Shown piece after piece: positions 8,606 to 15,669 of a stretch of 28,365 nucleotides of DNA. Within the stretch, counting starts at the first letter, position 1. Every line of letters starts with the position of its first letter. This DNA comes from an uncultured Bacillaceae bacterium. Its GTDB lineage: Bacteria > Bacillota > Bacilli > Bacillales > Alkalibacillaceae. The stretch spans positions 1-28,365 of the forward strand of contig CALGNY010000194.1 of the NCBI GenBank assembly GCA_937958375.1, read 5' to 3'. The notes below the pieces were generated by a model, which searched no databases, was not told the origin of the DNA, and worked only from the letters and a program-made list of their open reading frames with translations. The position numbers and the translations under genes are program-made.

Positions 8606-9307
8606 GTTTTTCTCCTTTTCTCGATAAAATGCATGAAACATTTTCATTAACGCTCTTTTTTCGATACGAGAAACATAACTTCTTGAGATATCGAGTGACT
8701 TTGCGATTTCTCGTTGGGTGTATTCTTTTTGGTTATTCAATCCGTATCGCTTCACGATGACCTCTTTTTCTCGGTCATTCAATAAATGCATGTATTGGAA
8801 GATTTGTTCGATTTCCAACGTTGTCTGGATTTTTTCAACGAGGTCGGGTTGGTCCGATTTCAAAATATCCATCAGACTAATTTCATTTCCTTCTTTATCA
8901 TGGCCGATTGGGTCTTGAAGAGACATATCTTTATTGCTTTTTTTTGTTGAACGTAAAAACATCAGTATCTCATTATCGATACAGCGAGCGACATAGGTCG
9001 CCAATTTTGTCCCTTTATCAGGAGAAAAACTCTCGACACCCTTAATCAGACCGATTGTACCGATCGAAATCAAATCTTCTTGCTCTTCTTTGTTGTTTTC
9101 ATATTTTTTGGCGATATGAGCGACAAGCCTCAAATTGTGTTCTATCAATTTGTTCCGAGCTTCGACATCTCCTTTTTGCCACAAATCAAGATATTTCTTT
9201 TCATCTTCTTTAGATAGTGGTTGTGGGAAGATCTGGCCTTTTATATAAAGAGCAAAAAAGTATGGATGCTGAATGAGGAAAGCCAGGACTTTCAGGAAAC
9301 TGAGCAA
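8585..9307 (-). CDS. sigK: Sporulation sigma factor SigK, pro-protein, uninterrupted
   Basis: Late mother-cell sigma factor made as an inactive membrane-associated precursor. The 240-residue product starts with a hydrophobic pro-sequence (about residues 1-20); alignment to B. subtilis pro-SigK puts processing just before Tyr21 of YIKGQIFPQPL. Region 2 is seen as ARNKLIEHNLRLVAHIAKKY and DLISIGTIGLIKGVESF, and region 4 as TQREIAKSLDISRSYVSRIEKRA, a helix-turn-helix. The reading frame is continuous, unlike in B. subtilis, where the skin element splits sigK. The TTG start has GAGGAGG 9 bases upstream; the two closer ATGs are out of frame. No convincing SigE promoter was found. Confidence 0.95.
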   Translation of the reverse strand: MLSFLKVLAFLIQHPYFFALYIKGQIFPQPLSKEDEKKYLDLWQKGDVEARNKLIEHNLRLVAHIAKKYENNKEEQEDLISIGTIGLIKGVESFSPDKGTKLATYVARCIDNEILMFLRSTKKSNKDMSLQDPIGHDKEGNEISLMDILKSDQPDLVEKIQTTLEIEQIFQYMHLLNDREKEVIVKRYGLNNQKEYTQREIAKSLDISRSYVSRIEKRALMKMFHAFYREKEKNKKGPAE

Positions 9308-9409
9308 AGCATCATCCTCCTCAATCGATTGGGTAGCTGCCTACATCCCATTTATATGTCTATCGATGTTAAAAAGTGCTTATCCACCAAAAAAGATCAT
9401 TCGGAAAAC

Positions 9410-9450
9410 AAAAAAATACTGTGTCCCTTATCGTAAGGAAACACAGTATT
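9410..9450 (-). terminator. Terminator of the mrp operon
   Basis: A 10-bp perfect outer stem, AATACTGTGT at 9415-9424 with ACACAGTATT at 9441-9450, plus an inner CCTTA/TAAGG pair. It is followed on the minus strand by a run of T. It separates mrpG from sigK, so sigK should have its own promoter. Confidence 0.85.
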
Positions 9451-9456
9451 CAAACG

Positions 9457-9834
9457 TTATGAATGTTTTGATTGCTCAGCTGATTCTTCACTGTTTTTTA
9501 ATTGATCTTTCTGTTCTTGTAAATCGTCCCGAATGCTTGATTCGTGAAGCTTCACCCCAGCATTGTGGGCAGCTCGGGAAATCATATGTCCGCTGATTGG
9601 CGCGGTCAATAAGATGAACCATATGCCGATCAGTAATTTACCGCTAATGATGCCGTGATCGATATACAAGAAAATAAAAGCTCCTAACAGAACACTGGCG
9701 ACACCTAATGTAGACGCTTTCGTTGCCGCATGTAGTCTTGTATAAACATCAAGGAAGCGTAAGATCCCCAATGAACCAGAAAAGATGAAAAAGGTGCCGA
9801 TCAACAACAATAGACTAATAATTATCTCGATCAA
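9457..9834 (-). CDS. mrpG: Mrp Na+/H+ antiporter subunit G
   Basis: Small three-helix membrane subunit of the Mrp cation/proton antiporter. The diagnostic motif FLDVYTRLHAATKASTLG is at about residues 25-42. The C-terminal tail is charged and cytoplasmic, ending in a Lys/Glu/Ser-rich segment. I prefer the TTG at 9834 (125 residues), because AAAAGGG lies 8 bases upstream; a GTG at 9843 would directly abut that site. It overlaps the end of mrpF, indicating coupled translation. It is the last gene of the operon, before a strong terminator. Confidence 0.93.
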   Translation of the reverse strand: MIEIIISLLLLIGTFFIFSGSLGILRFLDVYTRLHAATKASTLGVASVLLGAFIFLYIDHGIISGKLLIGIWFILLTAPISGHMISRAAHNAGVKLHESSIRDDLQEQKDQLKNSEESAEQSKHS

Positions 9835-10120
9835 TGATAACACCCTTTTCTATAAATTTCGCGATAGCGATCGTTCCAATGAATAATAAGATTCCAATCA
9901 ATAAAATGACATCATTCAGTTTATTGGTCACTAAATAGACTGCCGTCAACCCAGCAAAAGCCATTAAATTGATTCCCATCGTATCCAACGCGACAGCTCG
10001 GTCTGCGTTAGTCGGGCCTTTGATGACACGAAACAACAGAATCAGGACGGAAATGGAGATGCCGATGTAACAAACAATGACTGTCCAATCAAGGATTTGT
10101 GGGCCTATTTCGCTCAGCAT
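9815..10120 (-). CDS. mrpF: Mrp Na+/H+ antiporter subunit F
   Basis: Hydrophobic protein of 101 residues with three predicted membrane helices. The family motif RVIKGPTNADRAVALDTMGIN is at about residues 31-51. It is part of the membrane-embedded hetero-oligomeric Mrp complex and is required for antiport in studied Bacillus systems. Its start abuts the mrpE stop and its end overlaps mrpG, so E, F and G are translationally coupled. Confidence 0.95.
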   Translation of the reverse strand: MLSEIGPQILDWTVIVCYIGISISVLILLFRVIKGPTNADRAVALDTMGINLMAFAGLTAVYLVTNKLNDVILLIGILLFIGTIAIAKFIEKGVIIDRDNY

Positions 10121-10596
10121 TATCGCGTCACCTCCATAATTGCTTTTTCAAACGTCTGTTTAATGCTCTCGATTTCTTTTTCCACGTCAGGTAAATCCAT
10201 CGCGTGAATGTAAATCTTCGTATTATCATCCGAAACCGATACACTTAATGTGCCTGGAGTTAGCGAGATCAAATTCGCCAAAAGGGTAATTTCCCAATTC
10301 GTTCTCAATTCCGTCGGTAAGGTGTAGATTCCAGGTTGTACATCCAGTTTGGGTTTGTAGACCAGTTTCGCAATCGACCAAGTCGATACGATGAGCTCTT
10401 TGATGAATAACAAGATAAGCTTGAAGATTCGGTATAACCGATTGAAATAAAATGTATCGGGAATGAACCTTCCAAGAAAGAACAACAGGACAAGACCTAA
10501 AACATATCCTAAGAAAAACGTAACAATCGTATAGGATTCACTTAGGAACATCCATAGAAATGCAATCAATAGATTAAGTATGATTTGAATAGCCAT
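10120..10596 (-). CDS. mrpE: Mrp Na+/H+ antiporter subunit E
   Basis: 158 residues, the usual MrpE length. Two or three N-terminal membrane helices are followed by a soluble domain with ELRTNWEITLLANLISLTPGTLSV at about residues 97-120, the family signature, and DLPDVEKEIESIKQTFE near the C-terminus. It starts 4 bp after mrpD. In studied Bacillus systems MrpE is less strictly needed for antiport than the other subunits. Confidence 0.95.
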   Translation of the reverse strand: MAIQIILNLLIAFLWMFLSESYTIVTFFLGYVLGLVLLFFLGRFIPDTFYFNRLYRIFKLILLFIKELIVSTWSIAKLVYKPKLDVQPGIYTLPTELRTNWEITLLANLISLTPGTLSVSVSDDNTKIYIHAMDLPDVEKEIESIKQTFEKAIMEVTR

Positions 10597-10600
10597 TGAA

Positions 10601-12082
10601 CTACTCCCCTAATACGGCATTAATATATTCAGTGCGATCCATGAGTAAATTAGCAATCGTTTCAATATGTGGATAAACTAGCTCAGCGCCAACCCCTAAG
10701 AAAATATTGATCACAAGCAGGACGGCTGCTGGAATCGTCAAACGATGCACTTTTTTCTTTTGTTTCGGTAATTCACCTGGATCCTCACCCCAAAATCCAC
10801 GCACGAAAATGCGAATCATGGAATAAAGGATCAATAGGCTTGTCACTAAAGCAGCGATGGTCAATATCCACTCTTCTTGACTAAGTGAGCCTTGTAGTAG
10901 CAGAAGTTTTCCGATAAAACCACTGAATGGCGGGACACCAGCCAACACTAAAGAGCCGATGAAGAATAACCAGCCGAGTACAGGGTATTGCTTAATTAAG
11001 CCACCCATCTTTCTGAGATCACTCGTACCCGCTGCGACAACCAATGCACCGACCAAGAAAAACAGTGCTGCCTTAATAATCATATCATGGATCAAGTAAT
11101 AGACGGACCCTTCAATCCCTGTTGTCGAAAATAAGCCGATACCCATCAATATAAATCCGATGGCTGGGATAATATTGTACGTAACAATCAATTTCACGTT
11201 ATGGGTCGATAATGCGCCGATTACACCAAAGAGCATCGTAAAGATCGCTAACCAGATAAAGATTTCATGGGTGATTCCAGGCTCATGCACAAAAATCAAC
11301 GTAAAGGTCCGTAGAATTGCATAGATTCCCACTTTGGTCAACAGTGCGCCAAAAAGTGCAGAGACGACTGGATTCGGAACGATATATGAATTAGGCAACC
11401 AATAGTACAGCGGAAAGATGGCTGCTTTAATGGCGAATACGAAAAACAAGAGAATGGCTGCACCAGTCAGAATCCCGGATTGCTCGGCTTCTTGAATTCG
11501 TTCGGCTAAATGAGCCATATTCACTGTACCGACAGATGCGTAAATGAACGCGATTGTCGTCACAAAAAGCATAGATGAGAAGACGTTAAACAGTACGTAT
11601 TTCATCGATTCTCTCAATTGTACTTTTCCGCCACCGAGAACGATCAACCCGTAGGAAGCCATGAGTAAGACTTCGAAAAATACAAATAAGTTAAATAGGT
11701 CTCCGGTCAAGAAAGCACCGGTGACACCAGCGATCATCAAGAACACGAATGTGTAAAAATAATGGTTTTCCTGAAGCTTCTCCAAGGAATTCGGTGCGTA
11801 AAATACAGCTGCAGTCGTAATGATTGATGTAATGAGGACTAATACGACGGATAAGTAATCTGCAACAATCGAAATTCCGAATGGAGCGATCCACCCACTT
11901 GCTTGCATGACGATGATTCCATCCGAAAATACAACCCATGACAGAAATGCCGAATAGCCTAGATAAACAACTGCAAATAGTTTCGCCAGGAATCTTGAGG
12001 CCTTCGTCTTTTTTGGTATAAATGCTAATATGACACTTGCCAATAAAGGTATGACAATCGGTAAAACGGCTAAGTTACTCAT
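10601..12082 (-). CDS. mrpD: Mrp Na+/H+ antiporter subunit D (NuoM/N-like)
   Basis: 493 residues, about 14 membrane helices, homologous to the proton-pumping subunits of complex I. The key charged residues of the family are present: Glu in NLFVFFEVLLMASYG (near residue 137) and Lys in FAIKAAIFPLYYWLP (near residue 219), with the following Lys in GALLTKVGIYA. It overlaps mrpC by 8 bases, and the start is preceded by GAGGTAG. Together with MrpA it is thought to form the ion-translocating half of the antiporter. Confidence 0.97.
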   Translation of the reverse strand: MSNLAVLPIVIPLLASVILAFIPKKTKASRFLAKLFAVVYLGYSAFLSWVVFSDGIIVMQASGWIAPFGISIVADYLSVVLVLITSIITTAAVFYAPNSLEKLQENHYFYTFVFLMIAGVTGAFLTGDLFNLFVFFEVLLMASYGLIVLGGGKVQLRESMKYVLFNVFSSMLFVTTIAFIYASVGTVNMAHLAERIQEAEQSGILTGAAILLFFVFAIKAAIFPLYYWLPNSYIVPNPVVSALFGALLTKVGIYAILRTFTLIFVHEPGITHEIFIWLAIFTMLFGVIGALSTHNVKLIVTYNIIPAIGFILMGIGLFSTTGIEGSVYYLIHDMIIKAALFFLVGALVVAAGTSDLRKMGGLIKQYPVLGWLFFIGSLVLAGVPPFSGFIGKLLLLQGSLSQEEWILTIAALVTSLLILYSMIRIFVRGFWGEDPGELPKQKKKVHRLTIPAAVLLVINIFLGVGAELVYPHIETIANLLMDRTEYINAVLGE

Positions 12083-12413
12083 CTTTACTACCTCTCAATT
12101 CATCCATATTATCTGTTTTGTTCAATGTGTAGGTCCGGTAAGCCAATACGAGCAAAAAGCTGGTTACCCCGAAACTGATGACGATTGATGTCAGAATGAG
12201 AGCCTGTGGTAGAGGGTCGGTATAATTTGTTACCCCATCGACTAGCACAGGAGGGTTTCCTCGCTTCAACTGTCCCATCGTCAATAAGAATAGATGGGCA
12301 GCATGGGAGAGCAAGACCGTCCCTATAATGATCCGTAAAAATTGTTTTTGAAGCATATTATAGATTGCGGTGGCGAACAAAATGGACGCCAAGATAATCA
12401 TCACGATTTCCAT
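12075..12413 (-). CDS. mrpC: Mrp Na+/H+ antiporter subunit C (NuoK-like)
   Basis: 112 residues with three membrane helices, homologous to NuoK of complex I. Recognised from GTVLLSHAAHLFLLTMG (about residues 32-48) and DPLPQALILTSIVISFG (about residues 66-82). The start lies one base after the mrpA stop, with GGGGG about 9 bases upstream inside mrpA, so translation is coupled directly to mrpA. In other group 1 operons mrpB stands between mrpA and mrpC; here there is no room for it. Confidence 0.96.
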   Translation of the reverse strand: MEIVMIILASILFATAIYNMLQKQFLRIIIGTVLLSHAAHLFLLTMGQLKRGNPPVLVDGVTNYTDPLPQALILTSIVISFGVTSFLLVLAYRTYTLNKTDNMDELRGSKDE

Positions 12414-12414
12414 A

Positions 12415-14748
12415 TTATTTCGCCCCCTTATTCTTTCGTAATCGGATTAATGAGTAGATCCCAAGCCCTGCACCGAATAATACAGCTACCTCGAATAACG
12501 TATCCAACCCACGGAAGTCTACCAGGATGACGTTGACGATATTATCTCCGCCTCCTAATTTATATGAATTCTCTGTGAAGTAACCAGAAATTGTATCAAA
12601 GAATCGGCTATTGTAAGCACTCAGTGAAATGACGAGCAATAATGCACCGAATCCTAATGAAACAAATAAATTAACTCCACGATGCGCAAGCGACTCCGTA
12701 CGTTTTTTCAAGTTAGGCAAATGATAGAAACATAGTAGGAACAATGCAACGGTAACCGTTTCGACGATCAATTGCGTCAACGCCAAATCAGGTGCCCGGT
12801 ATAGGACGAATAAGATGGCTAGACCGTAACCTACGACCCCGACGACAATGATGATTGCCAGTCGATTTCGTACAAAGATCGTCGCAATTGCAGCGGCTGC
12901 CATGACAATAGCAATCAACACTTCGTGAATGGTGACTGGTGCCACATCGGTGACTTCGAAATTGAAACCATTCGTCATCCATAGACCGAAGAAGGTGATT
13001 CCTGTGACAGCAACAAGCAATAGCACCATATACAAACGCATGGAACCATTCATGTAAGAGGAAGTAATTCGGCTACTGGCAGATTCCAACTGATTCACAG
13101 CCCAATCGTAAATCCGATTGAAACTGAATTTACCAGGCATGACGCTGTATATGCGCTCCCATTTGGACTTAAACACATACAGAAGCGTACCGATGGCCAC
13201 AACAGCTAACGACATATAAAGTGGCGGAATAAAGCCATGCCAAAAGCTGATTTCCTTCGTGACTTCGCTACCGAAGACAGCACTCGCTGCATGTGTCAGC
13301 AAGCCGTCATTGAAAATACTTGGGACCAAGCCAATGATAATGACACCAAGCACAAGAATCATTGGTGACACAAGCATCATGAATGGCGCCTCATGTGGTT
13401 TGACAGGCAGCTGTTCTTCTTTATACGTTCCTCTAAATGTTCCGAAAAATAAATACATTGAATAAACGAATGTGAAAATACTACCTAGTACAGCCAAGTA
13501 AGGTAGGGCTGTTGCTAAGATTTCAACGAATGTACCCGTATAGCCCGATAATTGTAAGGAAGCATCGAAAAACATTTCCTTACTATAAAACCCATTCAAA
13601 AATGGCAATGGTACGCCTGCCATCGAGAATGTGCCAAACAACGCAAGAGTTGCCGAAATCGGCATAAAGGTCATCAATCCACCGAGCCTGCGGATATCTC
13701 TCGTACCCGTTTCATGATCAACTATTCCAGCGACCATAAATAAGCTACCTTTGAACGTAGCGTGGTTCAATATATGGAAAACAGCAGCAAAGATGGCAAC
13801 ATCCGTGCCAAAACCAAGCATAGCCATAATCATACCGAGTTGACTGATGGTTGAATAGGCGAGTATGGCTTTTAAGTCTGTTTGTCGCACAGCCATATAA
13901 GACCCACAAACTAGCGTGATGATCCCGAATAGGCTCAACAACATAAAGAAGCTAGGTTCTCCGCCAAAAATCGGAGAGAAACGAGCCATCAAGTAAATAC
14001 CTGCTTTCACCATTGTTGCGGAGTGCAAGTATGCGCTGACAGGTGTCGGTGCTTCCATTGCATCCGGTAACCAAATATGGAATGGAAATTGTGCAGACTT
14101 CGTAAATGCACCAAGCAAGAGAAAAGCCATGATAAATGGCAAGAATGGACTAGCTAAAATCACATCTGCTTGATCAACCATTCCACGGATACTCGTTGTT
14201 CCCGTGACAATGGTCAGTAGGATCAATCCTGCCAATAAGCTGAATCCACCCATTACGGTAATTAATAATGATTTGACAGCTCCATAGCGTGACCGCTCTT
14301 TAAAATGCCAATATCCAATCAAAAGAAAAGAGGACAAGGACGTAAATTCCCAAAAGACATACAAACCGAACACGTTATCTGAAAGGACCACGCCAAGCAT
14401 AGCGGCCATAAAGATATATAGATAGGTGTAAAAATGTCCAAGTCGTTCAGTTTTGTCTAAATAAAAAATGGAATATAAAACGACTAGTGAACCGATCCCG
14501 GTAATGAGCAAGGCAAAAAGGAGGCTAAGACCATCCAAGTGGAAAGTTAGTGAGATATCAAGCGAAGGTATCCAATCTATTGACCTGACTTGATTTTCGA
14601 AATTACTTCCTAAGAATGAAGCGAAATAAGCAAACACGAGTATCGGAACTGGTAGGATCAACCACCCCGTATGTATTTTATGTTTTATTCGACTTAGGAA
14701 TGGAATAAGAATAGCGAAAACTAGCGGAGCGAAAACTGCATAGATCAT
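12415..14748 (-). CDS. mrpA: Mrp Na+/H+ antiporter subunit A (NuoL-like)
   Basis: Largest Mrp subunit, about 777 residues and some 20 membrane helices. The NuoL-like core carries Glu in GLYVFWEFTSLSSF, Lys in FTKSAQFPFHIWLPDAMEAPTPVSA and Lys in ATMVKAGIYL. The C-terminal part has NuoJ/MbhD-like and MbhE-like segments (RAPDLALTQLIVETVTVALFL, NIVNVILVDFRGLDT). It ends there: the MrpB signature (GHNAPGGGF-like) is absent, so it is not a fused A-B protein. ATG at 14748 is preferred because AAAGGATG is suitably spaced; ATG at 14760 abuts that site and an earlier start would cover the promoter. Confidence 0.95.
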   Translation of the reverse strand: MIYAVFAPLVFAILIPFLSRIKHKIHTGWLILPVPILVFAYFASFLGSNFENQVRSIDWIPSLDISLTFHLDGLSLLFALLITGIGSLVVLYSIFYLDKTERLGHFYTYLYIFMAAMLGVVLSDNVFGLYVFWEFTSLSSFLLIGYWHFKERSRYGAVKSLLITVMGGFSLLAGLILLTIVTGTTSIRGMVDQADVILASPFLPFIMAFLLLGAFTKSAQFPFHIWLPDAMEAPTPVSAYLHSATMVKAGIYLMARFSPIFGGEPSFFMLLSLFGIITLVCGSYMAVRQTDLKAILAYSTISQLGMIMAMLGFGTDVAIFAAVFHILNHATFKGSLFMVAGIVDHETGTRDIRRLGGLMTFMPISATLALFGTFSMAGVPLPFLNGFYSKEMFFDASLQLSGYTGTFVEILATALPYLAVLGSIFTFVYSMYLFFGTFRGTYKEEQLPVKPHEAPFMMLVSPMILVLGVIIIGLVPSIFNDGLLTHAASAVFGSEVTKEISFWHGFIPPLYMSLAVVAIGTLLYVFKSKWERIYSVMPGKFSFNRIYDWAVNQLESASSRITSSYMNGSMRLYMVLLLVAVTGITFFGLWMTNGFNFEVTDVAPVTIHEVLIAIVMAAAAIATIFVRNRLAIIIVVGVVGYGLAILFVLYRAPDLALTQLIVETVTVALFLLCFYHLPNLKKRTESLAHRGVNLFVSLGFGALLLVISLSAYNSRFFDTISGYFTENSYKLGGGDNIVNVILVDFRGLDTLFEVAVLFGAGLGIYSLIRLRKNKGAK

Positions 14749-14779
14749 GAATGGTGTCATCCTTTCAATAAAATAAAAC

Positions 14780-14805
14780 ATTACAGGTAATATTATAACT
14801 GTAAT
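14780..14805. promoter_or_regulatory. Dyad over the mrp promoter, candidate operator
   Basis: ATTACAG (14780-14786) and CTGTAAT (14799-14805) are perfect 7-bp inverted arms separated by 12 bases. The candidate -10 of mrp lies between them, a position suited to a repressor dimer. No regulator gene is next to it, and the assignment is inference. Confidence 0.4.
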
Positions 14806-14821
14806 TTCGAGCGTTTGAAAA
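14792..14821 (-). promoter_or_regulatory. Candidate SigA promoter of the mrp operon
   Basis: On the minus strand, TTTTCA (14816-14821), 18-base spacer, TATAAT (14792-14797). The consensus -10 and the position about 45 bases before mrpA support it. A dyad overlaps the -10 (listed separately). Confidence 0.5.
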
Positions 14822-14839
14822 GAAGAACCCATCGAATAA

Positions 14840-14874
14840 TAAAAAAAACTAACACTGTTTTTATAGTGTTAGTT
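14840..14874 (-). terminator. Terminator of sda
   Basis: A 10-bp perfect stem, AACTAACACT at 14847-14856 with AGTGTTAGTT at 14865-14874, followed on the minus strand by a run of eight T. It ends the sda transcript before the mrp promoter. Confidence 0.88.
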
Positions 14875-14893
14875 AAATAGGTAGAAACTCTAA

Positions 14894-15034
14894 TTATGAC
14901 AATTCTTTGATATTTTCTGAGAGGCCTCGTTTATCAAGTTCTTGTTTTATCAAATCAATAAAATCATCATGCAAATTTAATTTTATGGCTTTTATGTAAG
15001 ATTCGATCAGTAAGTCATCAGATAATTTTTCCAT
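14894..15034 (-). CDS. sda: Sporulation histidine kinase inhibitor Sda
   Basis: A 46-residue checkpoint protein that binds the dimerisation helices of sporulation kinases such as KinA and blocks phosphorelay activation when replication initiation is disturbed. The product begins MEKLSDDLLIESYIKAIKLN and continues DDFIDLIKQELDKRGL, closely resembling B. subtilis Sda over its whole helical hairpin. The ATG at 15034 has AAAGG 8 bases upstream; a longer reading frame from 15076 would add a non-conserved Cys-containing segment. The gene precedes yqeG as in B. subtilis, but in divergent orientation, and is followed by its own terminator. Its upstream region is rich in DnaA boxes. Confidence 0.93.
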   Translation of the reverse strand: MEKLSDDLLIESYIKAIKLNLHDDFIDLIKQELDKRGLSENIKELS

Positions 15035-15041
15035 AATCGTC

Positions 15042-15054
15042 GCCTTTGAAAGGC
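15042..15054 (-). promoter_or_regulatory. Small hairpin covering the sda ribosome binding site
   Basis: The minus strand reads GCCTTTCAAAGGC just before sda, a self-complementary sequence able to form a 4-5 bp stem that pairs the AAAGG ribosome binding site with CCTTT. It may temper sda translation; the effect is inferred. Confidence 0.35.
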
Positions 15055-15097
15055 CACACCTCCCGCAAACAATCACTTTCTCTATTCTTAGTTATTT

Positions 15098-15126
15098 ATC
15101 CTACCACTAAATTATTGAATTAACAA
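15098..15126 (-). promoter_or_regulatory. Candidate SigA promoter of sda
   Basis: On the minus strand, TTGTTA (15121-15126), 17-base spacer, TAGGAT (15098-15103). Both hexamers match 4 of 6. The DnaA-box cluster starts 12 bases upstream of the -35. Confidence 0.45.
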
Positions 15127-15137
15127 TTTGATCAAGG

Positions 15138-15179
15138 TGTGTATAACATGTGTGTAAGTTGTGTTTAAACTATGTATAA
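15138..15179 (-). promoter_or_regulatory. Four DnaA-box-like sites at exact 11-bp spacing upstream of sda
   Basis: Minus-strand 9-mers are TTATACACA (15138-15146), TTACACACA (15149-15157), TTAAACACA (15160-15168) and TTATACATA (15171-15179). The first matches the DnaA consensus TTATNCACA fully and the others differ at one base. All face the same way, one helical turn apart. In B. subtilis sda transcription is activated by DnaA, which supports this role. Confidence 0.75.
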
Positions 15180-15224
15180 CTTATTGAGAATCTTGAAATA
15201 TAAAGGTTTATCCTGTTGATTTAT

Positions 15225-15233
15225 TTATCCACA
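15225..15233 (+). promoter_or_regulatory. Consensus DnaA box TTATCCACA
   Basis: A perfect 9-mer DnaA box on the plus strand, opposite in orientation to the four-box cluster and 46 bases beyond it. Its proximity to sda suggests it belongs to the same DnaA-responsive region. Confidence 0.65.
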
Positions 15234-15307
15234 GAGAGAAAAATGTTTGAAATTGTCGAACGATTTTTAGCATATTGAGCTTTTATAACCAGTGATCGAT
15301 CATGTGT

Positions 15308-15513
15308 GTCAAAGCGGGATGATGGCTTCTTAGCTTCGGATAACTCGAGGTTAATTGCTGTCAAAATGGGCTGAGGTCTCAGTAGCTTCGGATAACTCGC
15401 GGTCAATTGCTATCAAAATGGTCTGAGGCCCCAATAGCTTCAAAAAACTCAAGGTTAATTGCCGTCAAAATGGGCGGAGGTCTCAATAGCTTCGAATAAC
15501 TAGGTATTTGACT
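15308..15513. repeat. 52-bp tandem repeat, four clear copies
   Basis: Units begin at 15308, 15360, 15412 and 15464. Shared segments are GTCAAAATGGGCTGAGG, TAGCTTCGGATAACTCG and GGTTAATTGCT, with copy-to-copy substitutions. Degenerate extensions are seen at about 15256-15307 and 15514-15600. The period is not a multiple of three and no frame runs through, so it is non-coding. With the sda regulatory zone it fills the 635-bp gap between sda and yqeG; no gene is seen in it. Confidence 0.85.
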
Positions 15514-15608
15514 ATCGACATAGGATGATTTTTCTGTCGTTTTGAACAACTCGCAACTCATTAGTACAGAAATAGGGGTATGATCTTCTGTGAGAGCCAA
15601 GATTATCC

Positions 15609-15637
15609 TTTTCAATTCGAGTACGTTCCTTTATGAT
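15609..15637 (+). promoter_or_regulatory. Candidate SigA promoter of the yqeG operon
   Basis: TTTTCA (15609-15614), 17-base spacer, TATGAT (15632-15637), 32 bases before yqeG. The -35 matches 4 of 6 and the -10 matches 5 of 6. Confidence 0.5.
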
Positions 15638-15669
15638 AGGTATGAGTTCATGTATGATGAGGTGAAAGA

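Noticed and set aside
9332..9366. CATATAAAT on the minus strand as a SigE -10 for sigK
   Set aside because: The matching -35 element at the right distance was not seen, so I could not support a SigE promoter call.
9380..9388. TTATCCACC upstream of sigK, one base off a DnaA box
   Set aside because: A single near-match without neighbours is expected by chance; no known DnaA control of sigK.
12415..14832. Longer MrpA starting at 14832 (805 residues)
   Set aside because: The extra 24-28 residues would cover the candidate promoter and dyad, and the extension has no ribosome binding site support.
15308..15513. Possible CRISPR array
   Set aside because: Units are contiguous imperfect tandem copies with no unique spacers, and no cas gene is nearby.
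15221..15615. Two minus-strand open frames with repeated peptides around LLRPxPILTAINLE
   Set aside because: They arise from the 52-bp repeat, whose period shifts frame each copy; no ribosome binding site and no continuous frame through the array.
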